From contig CACZZL010000015.1 in the NCBI GenBank assembly GCA_902785605.1, positions 1-53,903 on the forward strand: DNA of 53,903 bases, written 5' to 3'. The notes under the pieces are model-generated. The model did not search any database and was not told the DNA's origin. It saw nothing but the letters and a program-made list of their open reading frames with translations. Positions within the stretch are counted from its first letter, which is position 1, and each line of letters begins with the position of its first letter. The DNA is from an uncultured Bacteroidales bacterium. Its GTDB lineage: Bacteria > Bacteroidota > Bacteroidia > Bacteroidales > Paludibacteraceae. Positions 24,248 to 33,010 of this stretch are shown here, piece by piece. A program made the position numbers and the translations under genes.

Positions 24248-24273
24248 CCTTGCGGCGTTGGCTCGCCGCAGGG
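24248..24273 (+). terminator. GC-rich hairpin ending the dextran operon
   Basis: CCTTGCGGCG (24248-24257) pairs with CGCCGCAGGG (24264-24273) around the loop TTGGCT. There is no strong T run behind it, so it may be a terminator or an mRNA 3' end stabiliser. Confidence 0.55.
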
Positions 24274-24333
24274 TTACTAACGAGATCTTTGACATATTGG
24301 ATTTACCGTAAATATATACTCGCTTTGAATTTC

Positions 24334-24475
24334 GTCTAAAATTCTCAAAAATTTCATGTTTTAGACAAAAAATGTTTCCAGTTTTAGCCAAAAATGTATT
24401 AAGAATATACACTTTGGCTTAAACTCGATATCCAGTTCGAGCCAAAAACATAAAAAAATACACATTTTGGCTAAA
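24334..24475. promoter_or_regulatory. Array of three dyads upstream of the ATPase promoter
   Basis: GTCTAAAA/TTTTAGAC is at 24334-24341 and 24359-24366. TTTTAGCCAAA/TTTGGCTTAAA is at 24382-24392 and 24413-24423. GAGCCAAAA/TTTTGGCTAAA is at 24439-24447 and 24465-24475. The last two share the half-site AGCCAAAAAYRTA and have centres about 53 bp apart (close to five helical turns). The last arm ends 5 bp before the -33 element. This is a strong candidate operator array. Confidence 0.65.
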
Positions 24476-24480
24476 TCTGC

Positions 24481-24511
24481 TTGCATATATTAAAAAAAAG
24501 CAGTACCTTTG
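24481..24511 (+). promoter_or_regulatory. Promoter of the AAA ATPase gene
   Basis: TTG (24481-24483, within TTGCATATAT) and TACCTTTG (24504-24511) are separated by 20 nt. The ATG follows 31 nt after the -7 box. Confidence 0.85.
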
Positions 24512-24541
24512 CAGCGATTTTATTATAATCATAATAATTAT

Positions 24542-25681
24542 ATGAATGATAATTTGGACATTAACCCGTTCGTGATAGGAAAATACCTGTCCAATGAGTA
24601 TTTCTGCGACCGTGAGCAAGAGACAGACTTCTTAACGAAGCAGATAAGCAATGGGCGTAATGTAACGCTGATCGCAGATCGTCGCATAGGCAAGTCCGGC
24701 TTGATTAGCCATGTGTTTGCACAAACGCAGATGCAAAAGTCATACTACACTATCGTGGTGGATTTATATGCCACCGGTAGCCTGACAGAAATGGTACATG
24801 CGCTTAGTAACGAAGTATATCGATGCGTTGAGCAACAGTCGAAGTCATGGCGCGATATGTTTTTTCAGATTATTTCGTCCTTACGAGTCGGCTTCAAAAT
24901 GGATGTTATCACCGGGAGTCCTACTTTCGACATCGGTTTGGGGGATATTGCTGCACCGGAAATGACACTCTCGCAGATTTTTTCCTTTATGGAAAAGGCT
25001 GATCGGCCGTGTGTAGTGGCTTTCGATGAATTTCAGCAGATTACGAACTATCCCGAGAAAAACATCGAAGCCTTACTGCGTACGCATATACAACAATGTA
25101 AGAAAACGCAATTCATTTTTTCCGGCAGCAGAAAACATTTGATGGCGCAGATGTTCCTCTCTCCCGCGAAGCCCTTCTACCAAAGTACCGTCAGCATGGG
25201 ACTGGAACCAATCCCTAAAACAACCTATATTGACTTCGCAAAGCGGATGTTTTTAAAGGGGGGTAAGGAAATATCCGACCAAACCGTAGAGCAGGTTTAT
25301 GATTTATGCAGGGGTATTACATGGTATATACAAATGCTTCTCAATGAGTTGTATGCAATGACGAGAAAGGAAATACAATGTATGCCGGAATGTATTGATG
25401 AAGCCTTGCGTAATGTGGTGCAGGTACAAGAACTCTCCTATCGTGAACTCTTAGCTACTATCCCCACCAAGCAGAAAAGTCTCTTGTATGCCATAGTAAA
25501 AGAACACGGAGCGAAAAATATCACATCCTCGGCATTCATTCAGAAACATAAACTGCTCTCTGCCAGCAGTGTACAATCCGCTTTGAAAGGATTAGTGGAA
25601 AAAGATATTGTAATGCAGCAAGACGCAACATGGCTTGTATATGATGTCTTCTTCGAGCAATATATAGCATCGAAACAATAA
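24542..25681 (+). CDS. AAA-family ATPase (archaeal ATPase_2-like, NTPase + winged helix)
   Basis: Predicted cytoplasmic P-loop ATPase of a family abundant and poorly understood in Bacteroidales. The 379-residue product has a Walker A-like ADRRIGKSGL (about 39-48), a Walker B VVAFDEFQQI (about 160-169), a sensor-like FSGSRKHLM, and a C-terminal winged-helix-like part (from about 300: IPTKQKSLLYAIVKEHGAKN). The first Gly of the usual GxRRxGKT is replaced by Asp (ADRR), worth noting but seen in this type. I chose ATG 24542 rather than 24509 because the latter overlaps the -7 box. The upstream dyad array suggests autoregulation. The remnant of another ATPase lies at 32.8 kb. Confidence 0.8.
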   Translation: MNDNLDINPFVIGKYLSNEYFCDREQETDFLTKQISNGRNVTLIADRRIGKSGLISHVFAQTQMQKSYYTIVVDLYATGSLTEMVHALSNEVYRCVEQQSKSWRDMFFQIISSLRVGFKMDVITGSPTFDIGLGDIAAPEMTLSQIFSFMEKADRPCVVAFDEFQQITNYPEKNIEALLRTHIQQCKKTQFIFSGSRKHLMAQMFLSPAKPFYQSTVSMGLEPIPKTTYIDFAKRMFLKGGKEISDQTVEQVYDLCRGITWYIQMLLNELYAMTRKEIQCMPECIDEALRNVVQVQELSYRELLATIPTKQKSLLYAIVKEHGAKNITSSAFIQKHKLLSASSVQSALKGLVEKDIVMQQDATWLVYDVFFEQYIASKQ

Positions 25682-25712
25682 TATCACAACTTATCTGTTT
25701 AATAATTTAGTT

Positions 25713-25746
25713 AGCGGTAAATCCAATATGCGGGTTTACCGCTTTT
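25713..25746 (+). terminator. Terminator of the AAA ATPase gene
   Basis: AGCGGTAAATCC (25713-25724) pairs with GGGTTTACCGCT (25732-25743), 12 pairs including one G-U, with the loop AATATGC, then TTTT. Confidence 0.85.
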
Positions 25747-25784
25747 GTATATGCAACGAACGAAACTTTAAAATATAAAATAAC

Positions 25785-28700
25785 ATGGAAAAACAAATGA
25801 AATTATTTACTAACATGACGAAACCCCTCGTCCTTTTCGTGCTACTGTTTGCTTTGGGTGTAGGGCAGATGTGGGGAACGGCGCGTACGTTTAAATCCGG
25901 TGAGAAGATTTACTTCAAGGATGCAAGTGGAAACATTACTTGGGGAGATTTAGATTGCCTTTGGAAAGTCTCAAATGGTAATGTTTATGCATATTTTTGG
26001 AACGATACAGAAAGTGCAATATCTGGATGGGCAACCACTAAATATGGAACAGTCAATAAAGAAAACACTATATACGAGATAACAGTCCCAGGATCGGGGA
26101 AAGAATATACTAATGTTCTTTTTACACGTGGAGATGAGTCTAATAAATGGTGGAATCAGACAGTAGATCAAACTCCAGAAGTTGGTTATAACCTGTTTTG
26201 CATTGCTAATGATGGTGATTACGATGAACATCGTAGTCCCCAAAAAAAATGGAAAGGTAACTGGTCTAGATATGCTCATGATGGAGCATTAATAGGAGAG
26301 TTTAATAATTGGAACCCAGATACATATCCGCTGAGCAATTCTGGTGTAAAAGGAGCATTGGTTCCACTTGCTGCGTCAACTACATATAAGTTTAAAATAT
26401 TGTTAGGTGAGACTTACTATGGTATTAATAGTGCATCTCTAATCACAAGCACACTAACAACTTGGTGGACTCTTTATTCTGGACAAGGTGATTTGTCAGT
26501 TCAAACGGATGTCGCAGGAGATTATGGTTTTGCTTGGAATGCAAGTTCTAAGAATATGACCGTTTACTATCCTAAAGCATTATATCCGAAAAACAAGTAT
26601 ATTTATTTTGATGTTCGAAATGAAACGTACTGGAATGCAAATCCTTTTACAGCAAGATTCTATTTGAAGTATTTTGACTCGGGTAGTAACCTTGATGGCA
26701 TGCCATTAGAATGTTCTACCCCTATTGAGGAGAATGTGTACTACGCCGTAGTTCCGGACAATGGTTATATAGGTCAAATACAAATGAATCGTTGGTATAA
26801 TGGTGGATTACATGGCATAGCAAATGTAGCATATGTGTATAACCGTAGCACTGCTAACCAAAACTGTTTGAAGGAAGAGTCAGGAAAAGAAAATTATGAA
26901 GATGCATGGACTCCTCAATGGACAACTTATTGTCCGCCGATGAGTGATGTGGATCTGGAAGAAGATGGTACAACTCTTAGTTGGGGTGGTGACGGTTCTT
27001 CAGGTACTCCATATCTCATTCCTACAGGCGCAAGCATTAAAGTAAAAGCTACCAATGCAACCAAGGCTGTGGACGATGATAATATGACCATCTATTATCA
27101 ATTCAAGAAAGCCGGGACGGAAGTGCAAGCTGGCTCAACCACAGCATCTGCAACTATTACCGCATCCGGTTCAACCGGTACGAAAGAAGCGGTAACCGTT
27201 GAGGCCTATAACTATTATAATTCTACTTCTGGTACGCATTTGGCAAGTAATGAGATTTATTACGAAGTACGCACTCCTTACACTATTTCGTACAATGCCG
27301 GTACAGGTGGTAGTGGCTTACGTGCAAGCGAAACGAAACTGAAGGGTGTCAATTTTGCGACCCCTAATAGTGCTATATTTACACGTACCGGATATACCCA
27401 AACCGGTTGGGCTACAAGTAATGGGGGATCTCAACTATGTGCTCTCGGCGGTAATTATACATCGGATGCAGATGCTACGCTCTATCCGGTATGGACTGCC
27501 AATAATTATACCGTGATATTGGATAATAGAGAGGCTGATATCGAGGACGGAACAGAGAGCGTAAGTGTAACCTTTGACGCAACTACAGGTCTGACATCGA
27601 CTATTGATAAGCCGGAGAAAAAACATTATGATTTTGGTGGTTATTATACAAGTGCTAACTCTGGTGCTACACTGGATGTGCAGTTGATTGACGAAAACGG
27701 TAACTGGAAAAAAGGTGTAAGCGGCTATACCGGTACAAGTGAAGATAATGCGACATGGGTTTATGCCGGAGATATTACCCTCTACGCCAAATGGACAGAG
27801 CACGAGTATGCCGTAACATTGGCGATATCTCCGGCGGGCGCAGGCACAACAAGTCCGGCTTCTTCCACTACGGCAAAATACGTTACCGCTTCCGCTGATA
27901 TTACAGCAACTCCAAGTACCGGATATTCGTTCAGAGAGTGGGGATTCTCTAAAACGGACGAAAAATATGATGTATATGTAAGCGATGATAAAACATATAG
28001 TTCTACTGATGCAACCATTAAAATAAATGCCCAACATAACGGAACCCTCATCGCTAATTTCATCGCGAACGGATATACCGTCAATTTGGAGAATAAAGGT
28101 GCAGACAAAGATCATAAAGGAACGGAAAATGTCAGTGTAACCTATAATGCTATTACAGGTCTGACATCGGCTATTGAAAAGCCGGAGAAAGCGCATTATG
28201 ATTTTGGCGGTTACTATGTAAGTAATGACGAAGGCGAAACGCTTACCAATATTCAACTCATTGATGCAAGCGGTAATTGGAATAAAGGTGTAAGCGGATA
28301 TACGGGCACAAGTGGAGATTATGCGACATGGGTTTATGCAGGCAATATCACCCTCTATGCCAAATGGACTGAAACAGCCTATACAATCACGCCGAGTGTA
28401 AGTCCTGCGGGGACCGGTTCGGTGAACACAGTAACCGATGCTCACTGGATTACTCCGTCCAGTACGATTACGGCTACTCCTGTCAATGCTGCATGGGTAT
28501 TCGATCGTTGGGAGTATGGTGAGCATGTTGGTCCTTCAACAGTCAGCGGCAACACCGTGACCGTTACCTCCGATATGAACTCCACCATCACAGCGCATTT
28601 TAAACCGCGTTATGAACTGGTAGGATGTATATGGGATAACTCTGGAAACGGAGGTATGCCGGGATGGAGCTATGACGGAACAGGAGAATTTACTGTGAAT

Positions 28701-31700
28701 AGTTTCACTGCTTTGGGAACAGGAGAAGGAACAGGGGTGGACTTATCCTATTCATGTACGCTTTGGGCAAACACGACCTATAAATTTGAGGTCCATGATC
28801 GAGTAACAGGAAATCATGGTAAATATTATGCCGCGGGGCAATATCTAAACGATGGAGAACATGCCCTTCTTAACCAAAAGAATAATGATGTTCCTTTGGC
28901 AGCTATAGGTGCAGGCACTTATACGTTCCGTATTACCAATATGACGTATGATGGTATCACCGATGACTATTTCCCGACTATTACTGTTGAACGTCCGCAC
29001 CAAATGCACATGGGACATAAGCGTGTAGATATCGATGGGACCAGTCATAGTGATGATACCGGTGGTACATTAACCGCATCAACCGGAGGTAATTCACTCG
29101 CAAATGGCGATTGGTATAACTACGGCGCAAATATTACCTATACCGCATCTGCTCAGTCCGGTTATACGCTAACATGGTACACCAACGATAGTTATACATC
29201 TGAATTCCCTCAACAACCAGCTGCTACTTGGCCGCATGATAATGTAACAGGAGATGAGAATGTATATGCCAAGTTCACCGAGAAATCTACGGCTGTAACT
29301 TTCTCGTCAACGAATGGTAAGGTACAGATAGCCTCCACAGACAAGGCGAATACTACTGTCGGTATAACCACATCCCGTGAGATAACAGCAGTACCGAATA
29401 CAGGTTATTCGTTCAGTAGTTGGACAGTGCCCGGTGGAGCTGATTTTAGCGTAGAAAGTACTTCTTCGGCTACAACAACCCTTTCCGGACTTGGTGCAGG
29501 TACAGCCGGCACGCTGACTGCGAACTTTACGGAGAATATGCATGCCGTAACAGTAACAGCCGGTTCGGGAGGTAGTGTATCAAGTGATCCTGCTCTTTCT
29601 GACGGGAAAGTGACTATTGGTATTACTACTTCAGCTACGTTGACCGCCACACCGGCAAATGCCGCTTGGGTATTCAAGAACTGGACAGGAGATATTGATG
29701 ATGGTATCACTATCGCTTCGGGTTCGGCAACATCTGCTATGATTACAATTAATGCAACTGCTGATAGTAAATCAATTACTGCGAACTTCGAACCGCGCTA
29801 CGGTTTGCATGGCTCTCTTGCAAATGATACACCGGGAGGTATGCCCGGGTGGACAGGAGACGGTGCAGACTTTGCTGTGGGCAGTTTCTCTGGTATAGGC
29901 GAAGGAGATGGCAAGGGAGTTGATTTGCAATGTGCACGTACATTGGAACCGAATAAGGAATATAAGTTCCGTATATATGACCGTGCTGCAGATGGCAGAT
30001 GGGGATATAGTTCCTCTGTCACTCTTGGAGCAGGAGAATCCCTGGAGCTAAGTACTTATGGCGATGTGTCCGGTAAGGATGTCACGATTTACACTGTCGG
30101 TTATGGTACATATACATTCAAGATAACCAATATGTACGATAATGGTGATGGTAAGTACTATCCGAAAGTGACTGTTGACCGTCCTACGTCATATCAGTTC
30201 AATATGGGTTGTACGGAGGGCGGTACCGTGACAGCCGCTACAACTGCTGGCAGCGGGTATGCTATTACGAACGGCCAGTATGTAGCTGCCGGAGATGATA
30301 TTCAGTTCCATGCAGTACCTGCCGCTGGTTATGCTTTTGACCATTGGTACACGGCGAGCGATTATGCTACTTCGTTCAACGATAACAAGGATATGAAGAT
30401 GAATAATATTTCAGAGACGGTTAATGCTTACGCCAAGTTTGTTCCGGTAACTGTAACCTATAATGACGGAAGTGGCGACGGTAAGTGGAGCACGGCTTCC
30501 AACTGGTCACCGGCATGCGTGCCGACGATCGACCACGATGTCGTTATCACCAAACCCGTAACGGTCGATATAGCTCACGCGACCGCTAAGAGCATCGTGC
30601 TGGATCAGAATAGCAACACCGGTAAGCTGACCATTGATGCCAACCAAGGACTGGAGGTGGTAGGTACGATCACGCGTACGACCGACGGTTCGGACCGCTT
30701 GGCAACCCGCGAGGAAGACCTTGTTCTTGAGTCTTCGAGCGCAGGTAACGCATCGCTGATCTTCAACAACAGCAACAGTTGTGCTGCGACGGTACAGATG
30801 TACTCGAAGGCAACGATTTCGGGTAGCACTTGGAACTGGCAGTATGTCGGCACGCCGTTTGCGGGCTCGATTCCGCAGTACAATTACTACGGCAGTTGGA
30901 TGTACAAGTGGAACGGTACCACACAAGGCTGGGATGTAGTTGGCGGCTATGATGAGTTGACTCCGTTCGCCGGTTACTGTTTGACGCAGAACAGCGCTAC
31001 GACACACGTCATGGGAGGTACGCTGGTAGCTACAGACGGTAATGACCAAGTGATAACGATGAGTGCAACCACGGATATGGTTCTGGCTAACTCTTGGACC
31101 GCACCGATATGGATCGGCGGCTTCACGGCATCAACCTTCACTTCAACACCGGCTACTATCTATATGTTCAACACCGGTATGGCGGAGAACGGTTCAAAAG
31201 CAGGAACGGCAGAAGCGGGTACATATGAAGCCAAACCGATCAACTCGGCTCCGTTTATCGGAAATGGACTTATTGCTCCGATGCAGGGCTTCTTCGTGAC
31301 GACGGTTGACGGTTCGGCTGGTACAATCACGCTCAAATACAATGAGTTGGTTCGTCCGCATAACAACCGTCAAGGTGATCCGGATGGCATCGTTTCCGGC
31401 CCGATGTTTGCTCAGAAGCGTGAGGTCAAACCGGATGTGATGAAGATTATGGCGAACGGTACACTGTACAGCGACCATGTATTCATCCTGGCGCGTGAAG
31501 ACTTCTCGGAAGGCTTCGACAACGGTTGGGACGGAGAGAAGTTGAGTTTCGGCGCTGAGGCACCGTCGGTATATGTCATCAACCAGGAAGGCGGCTACGA
31601 TGCTGTAAGTGCTATCCCGGGCTTCGAGGGCACATTAGTCGGTTTCCGCGCAGGCACGAACAACAGTTGTACAATGACCTTCGAGTACGACGGCGAAGAG

Positions 31701-31964
31701 ATATGGTACCTCAATGACCTGCAGACGCAGCAGTCTACGTTGATCGATAGCGAGCTGACGTACACGTTCAGTACCTCAAGCTACGACAGCGAGGCACGCT
31801 TCATCATCTCGGCTACACCGATCCGTAAGATCACGACAGGAGTGGAAACGGTTACCGGTTACGGGTTACAGGGTACGGGAGTGCGCAAGCTCATAATCAA
31901 CGACAAGATCTATATCATCCGCAGAGGACGAATGTTCACGGTGGATGGACAGATGGTAAAATGA
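25785..31964 (+). CDS. Giant surface protein with InlB-type repeats and C-terminal tail
   Basis: The role is probably surface adhesion or glycan contact; the exact function is unknown. The 2059-residue product has a signal peptide near residues 11-33 (PLVLFVLLFALGVGQMWGTA). A region with LIGEFNNWNPDTYPL resembles CBM48/SusE modules. A canonical Listeria-Bacteroides repeat follows at about 499-575 (ISYNAGTGGSGL...GYTQTGWA). Two near-identical units contain KPEK-HYDFGGYY (about 577-672 and 763-865). Divergent InlB units are present, plus two modules starting FKPRYELVG and FEPRYGLHG (about 941, 1336). A distinct domain runs from about 1550, and the tail KLIINDKIYIIRRGRMFTVD closes it. DNA up to about 30.43 kb is markedly more AT-rich than the rest, suggesting a chimeric gene. 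No clear promoter is seen. ATGs at codons 5 and 11 are alternative starts. Confidence 0.8.
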   Translation: MEKQMKLFTNMTKPLVLFVLLFALGVGQMWGTARTFKSGEKIYFKDASGNITWGDLDCLWKVSNGNVYAYFWNDTESAISGWATTKYGTVNKENTIYEITVPGSGKEYTNVLFTRGDESNKWWNQTVDQTPEVGYNLFCIANDGDYDEHRSPQKKWKGNWSRYAHDGALIGEFNNWNPDTYPLSNSGVKGALVPLAASTTYKFKILLGETYYGINSASLITSTLTTWWTLYSGQGDLSVQTDVAGDYGFAWNASSKNMTVYYPKALYPKNKYIYFDVRNETYWNANPFTARFYLKYFDSGSNLDGMPLECSTPIEENVYYAVVPDNGYIGQIQMNRWYNGGLHGIANVAYVYNRSTANQNCLKEESGKENYEDAWTPQWTTYCPPMSDVDLEEDGTTLSWGGDGSSGTPYLIPTGASIKVKATNATKAVDDDNMTIYYQFKKAGTEVQAGSTTASATITASGSTGTKEAVTVEAYNYYNSTSGTHLASNEIYYEVRTPYTISYNAGTGGSGLRASETKLKGVNFATPNSAIFTRTGYTQTGWATSNGGSQLCALGGNYTSDADATLYPVWTANNYTVILDNREADIEDGTESVSVTFDATTGLTSTIDKPEKKHYDFGGYYTSANSGATLDVQLIDENGNWKKGVSGYTGTSEDNATWVYAGDITLYAKWTEHEYAVTLAISPAGAGTTSPASSTTAKYVTASADITATPSTGYSFREWGFSKTDEKYDVYVSDDKTYSSTDATIKINAQHNGTLIANFIANGYTVNLENKGADKDHKGTENVSVTYNAITGLTSAIEKPEKAHYDFGGYYVSNDEGETLTNIQLIDASGNWNKGVSGYTGTSGDYATWVYAGNITLYAKWTETAYTITPSVSPAGTGSVNTVTDAHWITPSSTITATPVNAAWVFDRWEYGEHVGPSTVSGNTVTVTSDMNSTITAHFKPRYELVGCIWDNSGNGGMPGWSYDGTGEFTVNSFTALGTGEGTGVDLSYSCTLWANTTYKFEVHDRVTGNHGKYYAAGQYLNDGEHALLNQKNNDVPLAAIGAGTYTFRITNMTYDGITDDYFPTITVERPHQMHMGHKRVDIDGTSHSDDTGGTLTASTGGNSLANGDWYNYGANITYTASAQSGYTLTWYTNDSYTSEFPQQPAATWPHDNVTGDENVYAKFTEKSTAVTFSSTNGKVQIASTDKANTTVGITTSREITAVPNTGYSFSSWTVPGGADFSVESTSSATTTLSGLGAGTAGTLTANFTENMHAVTVTAGSGGSVSSDPALSDGKVTIGITTSATLTATPANAAWVFKNWTGDIDDGITIASGSATSAMITINATADSKSITANFEPRYGLHGSLANDTPGGMPGWTGDGADFAVGSFSGIGEGDGKGVDLQCARTLEPNKEYKFRIYDRAADGRWGYSSSVTLGAGESLELSTYGDVSGKDVTIYTVGYGTYTFKITNMYDNGDGKYYPKVTVDRPTSYQFNMGCTEGGTVTAATTAGSGYAITNGQYVAAGDDIQFHAVPAAGYAFDHWYTASDYATSFNDNKDMKMNNISETVNAYAKFVPVTVTYNDGSGDGKWSTASNWSPACVPTIDHDVVITKPVTVDIAHATAKSIVLDQNSNTGKLTIDANQGLEVVGTITRTTDGSDRLATREEDLVLESSSAGNASLIFNNSNSCAATVQMYSKATISGSTWNWQYVGTPFAGSIPQYNYYGSWMYKWNGTTQGWDVVGGYDELTPFAGYCLTQNSATTHVMGGTLVATDGNDQVITMSATTDMVLANSWTAPIWIGGFTASTFTSTPATIYMFNTGMAENGSKAGTAEAGTYEAKPINSAPFIGNGLIAPMQGFFVTTVDGSAGTITLKYNELVRPHNNRQGDPDGIVSGPMFAQKREVKPDVMKIMANGTLYSDHVFILAREDFSEGFDNGWDGEKLSFGAEAPSVYVINQEGGYDAVSAIPGFEGTLVGFRAGTNNSCTMTFEYDGEEIWYLNDLQTQQSTLIDSELTYTFSTSSYDSEARFIISATPIRKITTGVETVTGYGLQGTGVRKLIINDKIYIIRRGRMFTVDGQMVK

Positions 31965-31978
31965 TTGTTTAACGAATT

Positions 31979-32458
31979 ATGGAATGTCAAATGAAAGAAA
32001 GGAAAACAGTCATGAAAGCAATAAAGGATATAAAGGTTATGGGTTACGGGTTACAGGTTACGGGGTACCGGTTATGGGTTATGGTACTCTTGGCAGTACT
32101 GCCGATCGTAGCAAGCGCCGTTGAATATAAGAATATGTATCAGCCGACCGGTTATGACCGGCAGCGGACAACAATGCTGGCGGAGACACCGACCGCGGTC
32201 TTCCAATCGACCAGCACCTTAGCAGGATCGGGTAGTGCCTACAGCGCTACACCGATGCTGGCTGAGGACGGAACGGCAACCTATGAAGGTGCAGGTGGTC
32301 CCAGAAGGACACCAAGTACACCGGGTACACCCTCTACGCCGGGACAGGGTAGTGAGGAAAACCAATTCCCCCTCGGCGATGCGCTCATCCCGCTTCTTCT
32401 CATGGTGATGGCTTATGCGACTTATCTCCTTCTGCGCCGAAGGAAGAGTCGTGCATAG
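31979..32458 (+). CDS. Small exported protein with Pro/Thr linker and C-terminal membrane anchor
   Basis: Function not recognised. The product is 159 residues: an N-terminal hydrophobic signal (WVMVLLAVLPIVASA) and a low-complexity middle with RRTPSTPGTPSTPGQG. The end is tripartite: FPLGDA, a membrane segment (LIPLLLMVMAYATYLLL) and a basic RRRKSRA. That C-terminal layout recalls sortase/exosortase-type sorting signals or a simple tail anchor. It begins 15 nt after the giant InlB protein and probably shares its mRNA, so it may help present or anchor that protein. The N-terminus is encoded by a GGGTTACGGGTTACAGG-type repeat (32032-32085). A later ATG at 32012 is an alternative start. Confidence 0.65.
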   Translation: MECQMKERKTVMKAIKDIKVMGYGLQVTGYRLWVMVLLAVLPIVASAVEYKNMYQPTGYDRQRTTMLAETPTAVFQSTSTLAGSGSAYSATPMLAEDGTATYEGAGGPRRTPSTPGTPSTPGQGSEENQFPLGDALIPLLLMVMAYATYLLLRRRKSRA

Positions 32459-32497
32459 CCATAGACCTGTTTTTTCATGATATTTTATATTTTTGGT

Positions 32498-32523
32498 CCC
32501 CGCCACTCGTGAGAGCCGCGGGG
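32498..32523 (+). terminator. Possible weak terminator after the 159-residue gene
   Basis: CCCCGC (32498-32503) pairs with GCGGGG (32518-32523), followed by ATTTTA. The large loop and short T run make it weak. Confidence 0.4.
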
Positions 32524-32529
32524 ATTTTA

Positions 32530-32596
32530 CGTAAGTATGCCGAAGGAACACTCCCGGACACGTCGTCCCTGAGAATTCCCGCCTTCCGGTATGCTT
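32530..32596. repeat. REP-like palindromic element, copy B
   Basis: This segment begins CGTAAGTATGCCGAAGG and ends CCGCCTTCCGGTATGCTT. The ends pair with each other and enclose an inner hairpin GGAC-ACGTC-GTCC. It is about 80% similar to 40315-40382. The two copies follow unrelated genes, the hallmark of an interspersed repeat. Confidence 0.7.
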
Positions 32597-32649
32597 ATAA
32601 TGCAAAAAGACAAACAAGACGTGTAAAAATATAAAAATATTCGGAATAA

Positions 32650-32681
32650 TTTGCATATATCAAAAAAATATTGTACCTTTG
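32650..32681 (+). promoter_or_regulatory. Intact promoter in front of an ATPase remnant
   Basis: TTTG (32650-32653, in TTTGCATATAT) and TACCTTTG (32674-32681) are 20 nt apart. This is almost identical to the promoter of the AAA ATPase at 24481. Confidence 0.8.
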
Positions 32682-32710
32682 CGGCGAATTTTAACTTTTA
32701 AAAGTAAAAT

Positions 32711-32951
32711 ATGCTAAATATAATTTACTTTTCAGAGTACAAAATAGAGTAATCTGGCGAAAGGGCATAAGATAGCCATGCCTCAAAAAGGTGATATTGT
32801 TGCAGATAAACAATACTTGTTTGAAGTCGGCGGCAAAAGCAAAGGCTTCGGGCAAATAGCCAACATTCCGAATAGCTATGTAGTGGCAGACAGCATTGAT
32901 ATGGGATTTGAAAACAAAATCCCTCTATGGATGTTTGGACTTCTATATTGA
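32711..32951 (+). pseudogene. Remnant of an AAA ATPase (DUF4143-type) gene, 3' end
   Basis: A start codon at 32711 opens a short frame (MLNIIYFSEYK) that stops at once. From about 32748 another frame reads SNLAKGHKIAMPQKGDIVAD, then YLFEVGGKSKGFGQIANIPN and ends IPLWMFGLLY with TGA at 32949-32951. That ending (FEVGG..., IPLWxFG) is the conserved C-terminus of Bacteroidales AAA+DUF4143 ATPases of about 380-400 residues. The catalytic body is gone, so the promoter and a short 5' end are joined to the last 60 or so codons. It is probably an internal deletion relic. Confidence 0.7.
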
Positions 32952-33010
32952 CCATCTATTTAGGGTAATTTACACAAAAAATCACTTATTGAGGGAGATT
33001 TTTGGCAAAA

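Noticed and set aside
24509-24541. Upstream ATG for the AAA ATPase
   Set aside because: It overlaps the TACCTTTG -7 box, so it cannot be in the transcript from that promoter; ATG 24542 fits.
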